Below, in pieces: positions 62,276-64,000 of a stretch of DNA of 64,000 nucleotides. The DNA lies in contig NZ_FNPB01000013.1 in assembly GCF_900107195.1 (NCBI RefSeq), positions 22,657 to 86,656 of the forward strand, written 5' to 3'. Source of the stretch: Halobellus clavatus (lineage in GTDB: Archaea > Halobacteriota > Halobacteria > Halobacteriales > Haloferacaceae). The notes under the pieces were generated by a model. That model saw nothing but the letters and a program-made list of their open reading frames with translations, was not told the origin of the DNA and searched no databases. The first letter of the stretch is position 1; each line of letters opens with the position of its first letter. The position numbers were made by a program, and so were the translations under genes.

Positions 62276-63661
62276 CTACGAAGCGGCCGTCCTTGGCAGT
62301 TCGATGCGGACCCGACACTCGTCTTCCCGCTGGGGGAACCGCACCCATCCGTGCGAGTTCTCGGCGACCCACTTCACCATCCAGAGGCCGAGTCCGCGCC
62401 CGTGCCGTAGCGACGTCTCTCGGCCCTCACGAAGCGCCCGCTGGTCGTCTTCGGGGATCGGCGGGCCGGGGTTGCTGACGTCGATAACGACCGTATCGCT
62501 CCGCGATTCGACAGTCACCCCGACCTCCGCCGGGGTGCGGTTCTGGTGGTGGATGGCGTTTTCGAGCAGTTCCTCGACCGCCCGTCGGAGGTTGCGGTCC
62601 GCCAGCAACGTCGGGGAGTCGGCGACCGACACGTCGATCGTGGCGTCGGGATACCGTGAGCGAGCCACGTCGACGGCCTCGCGGACGGTCGGACCGAGGT
62701 CGGTCGGCTGCAACTCCTCTTTAGAGAGCGTCTGCTGCACGAACCGAGCCTTTTCGGACGTTCGGGAGATGTTCTCTGCGTACCGTCGCGCGATCTCGAC
62801 CCGCTCGCGGTCCTCCGGCGTCAGCGCTCCGTCGCTCAGGATCTCTCTGAGGTAGCCGAGAATCACGTTGATCTCGTTGCGGATGTTATGTCGTAGCGTC
62901 CGATTCAGGACGTCGATCCGCTGTTCCCGGTTCGAGAGGTCTCGTCGCGCCTGCGAGAGGCTGTAGGTCTGTTCGAGCATCAACCGAGCGTCGAACTGCG
63001 ACGCTTCGGACTCGATCGACTGGAACTCGGCGGGCGGAATGTAGAACGGGTTCTCGCAGAGCTGCCCCCGGTAGATGATTTGCTCGTGCGTCCACAGCGC
63101 TTTGCTGATGGATTCCGGATCGAATCGATCGAGGTCGTACTGACAGAGCGCCGTGACGGGGAGGTCCGGCGCTCGCGCGTCGAAGTCAGACTCGAAGCCG
63201 ACGATCCGGTCGAACGAGTACGTCGTGTGGAAGCACCACGTGTTCTCGCCGGCGACGCTGAGCCCCTCGTATCCATCGTCGACCGCGGCGCGCGCAGCGC
63301 GCTCGAGTTCGCCGATCATCTGCTCGGGGTCGAAGCCCTCTTCGAGGTAGACGTTGCCGGCGTCCTCGATTCGCACGTCTCGGTCGGCGAGCCGTTCGGC
63401 GACGTCGATATCGACCGAACGGAGCGCCGCCCTGATAGCCGCCTCGTCGTTGTCTTCGTAGAGGTAGAGAAACTGTCGTCCCCGCTGAAGTTCGCGCTTC
63501 GCGAACGCTGCACAGACTGCCAGTTGCGTGTCGACAGATTCGTAGAACAACGCGAGGTGTCGTGGGAGCTCGCGCTCGAGGAACTCCGAGAAGACGTCCT
63601 GTGGAGACAGGTCGTCCACGTCGGACCTGGCTCGCGTTGATTGGAGGTCCATACGGTTCAT
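62276..63661 (-). CDS. MEDS-domain histidine kinase
   Basis: A 461-residue soluble sensor kinase. Residues 25-200 are a MEDS (DcmR-type sensory) domain (HLALFYESVDTQLAVCAAFAKRELQRGRQFLYLYEDND, CQYDLDRF, ALWTHEQIIYRG). A coiled region precedes the H-box TLRHNIRNEINVILGYLREIL, then the ATPase domain with ELLENAIHHQN, SNPGPPIPE and GRGLGLWMVKWV. The signal is unknown; MEDS domains may bind small organic ligands. ATG at 63661 is used; another lies three codons inside. An IS6-type transposase follows upstream. Confidence 0.88.
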   Translation of the reverse strand: MNRMDLQSTRARSDVDDLSPQDVFSEFLERELPRHLALFYESVDTQLAVCAAFAKRELQRGRQFLYLYEDNDEAAIRAALRSVDIDVAERLADRDVRIEDAGNVYLEEGFDPEQMIGELERAARAAVDDGYEGLSVAGENTWCFHTTYSFDRIVGFESDFDARAPDLPVTALCQYDLDRFDPESISKALWTHEQIIYRGQLCENPFYIPPAEFQSIESEASQFDARLMLEQTYSLSQARRDLSNREQRIDVLNRTLRHNIRNEINVILGYLREILSDGALTPEDRERVEIARRYAENISRTSEKARFVQQTLSKEELQPTDLGPTVREAVDVARSRYPDATIDVSVADSPTLLADRNLRRAVEELLENAIHHQNRTPAEVGVTVESRSDTVVIDVSNPGPPIPEDDQRALREGRETSLRHGRGLGLWMVKWVAENSHGWVRFPQREDECRVRIELPRTAAS

Positions 63662-63708
63662 ATCTCACCGAACCCACCTGTATGTTTGCTGTCAGTGGGC
63701 GGTCGTGT

Positions 63709-64000
63709 TTAGTTTGGAGCATTGAGCCAGGCGGCAAATGCTTGGAGCCAATTTTCGGCGGTTTGCGGCTCAACGTGGCTGAAACAGTTGGAGAACGACG
63801 AGGTGCGACGCTTGAGTTCTCGAAAGATTCGCTCGATGGCATTCCGATTTCCATTCCGTTCGGTTTGAAATCGGAGTGAAGCTCTGGCCAGCGCAGTTTG
63901 GAGGTGTTGAGCGCCATCGACCAGAAACACTGCGGATTCGACATCGTGTTTCTCGCGCAGTTCACGGAGAAAGATCTCGGTCAATGCGGTCGTCGTCGTT
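63709..64000 (-). mobile_element. C-terminal part of an IS6-family transposase, cut by the window edge
   Basis: The last 97 codons of a DDE transposase run off the right edge. VFLVDGAQHLQTAL and FQTERNGNRNAIERIFRELKRRTSSFSNCFSH, with a late Glu of the DDE triad (AIERIF), are typical of haloarchaeal IS6 elements. The reading frame is intact to base 64000. The inner end of the element should lie between the stop (63709) and the kinase; GTTTGCTGTCAGT (63683-63695) is a candidate terminal repeat. Integrity of the rest cannot be judged. Confidence 0.8.

Overview
The window is GC-rich chromosomal DNA from a haloarchaeon (class Halobacteria). The evidence is the acidic proteome, archaeal information-processing genes (aIF2-beta, aIF5A, aIF5B/IF-2, aRF1, Nob1, PAN), archaeal lipid synthesis (CarS), CTP-dependent riboflavin kinase, a sensory rhodopsin with its transducer, and TATA-type promoters 25-35 bases before start codons with almost no leader. 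As I remember the Haloferax volcanii map, the prf1 - minD4 - argS - rbkR - ribB - carS - pyrE2 run keeps its gene order here. I saw no rRNA, tRNA or CRISPR array.

Layout. 0-9 kb: an eIF-2B-like protein, EngB, a NUDIX hydrolase, the uncharacterised families DUF5809/5810, RimI, aconitase, a dUTPase/dCTP-deaminase-like enzyme, a proteasomal AAA ATPase, pyruvoyl arginine decarboxylase and DUF5811. 9-25 kb: IF-2, a PRC-barrel protein, Nob1, a CPBP protease, aRF1, a MinD4-like ATPase with a long acidic tail, ArgS, the riboflavin pair rbkR-ribB, IlvE, CarS, PyrE2, GfcR and a purine permease. 26-43 kb: signalling and envelope genes (arylsulfotransferase-like protein, glutaredoxin, an HTH regulator, a receiver-GAF kinase, a six-PAS kinase, a MetE-like protein), a carotenoid/retinal pair (CrtI-like and Blh), a membrane protein with nine 12-residue repeats, a phosphate transporter and a CNNM/CBS protein. 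43-54 kb: one long minus-strand run with aIF2-beta, deoxyhypusine synthase, sensory rhodopsin II with HtrII, Nif3, agmatinase, aIF5A, an ABC1 kinase and Hsp20. 54-64 kb: two moeA genes, a HAD hydrolase, a haem-synthesis run (HemA, SirC, fused AhbA-AhbB, with PhhB), a MEDS-domain kinase, and the cut-off end of an IS6-type transposase at the right edge.

Genes that work together. Arginine decarboxylase, agmatinase, deoxyhypusine synthase and aIF5A together form an agmatine-based hypusination route, and all four are here. Blh (retinal) supplies the chromophore for sensory rhodopsin II, which signals through HtrII; the MinD4 homologue belongs to a family linked to placing chemosensory arrays. HemA-SirC-AhbAB covers the first step and the siroheme branch of the alternative haem route.

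Least explained. The most interesting signal is a pair of related, apparently non-coding loci 55 kb apart (about 2.7 kb and 58.1 kb). They share a promoter and a hairpin whose only differences are two compensatory base-pair changes. Next come an 85-bp imperfect palindrome at 53.9 kb, a three-tier nested hairpin after carS, and the 12-residue-repeat membrane protein at 35.7-36.5 kb.
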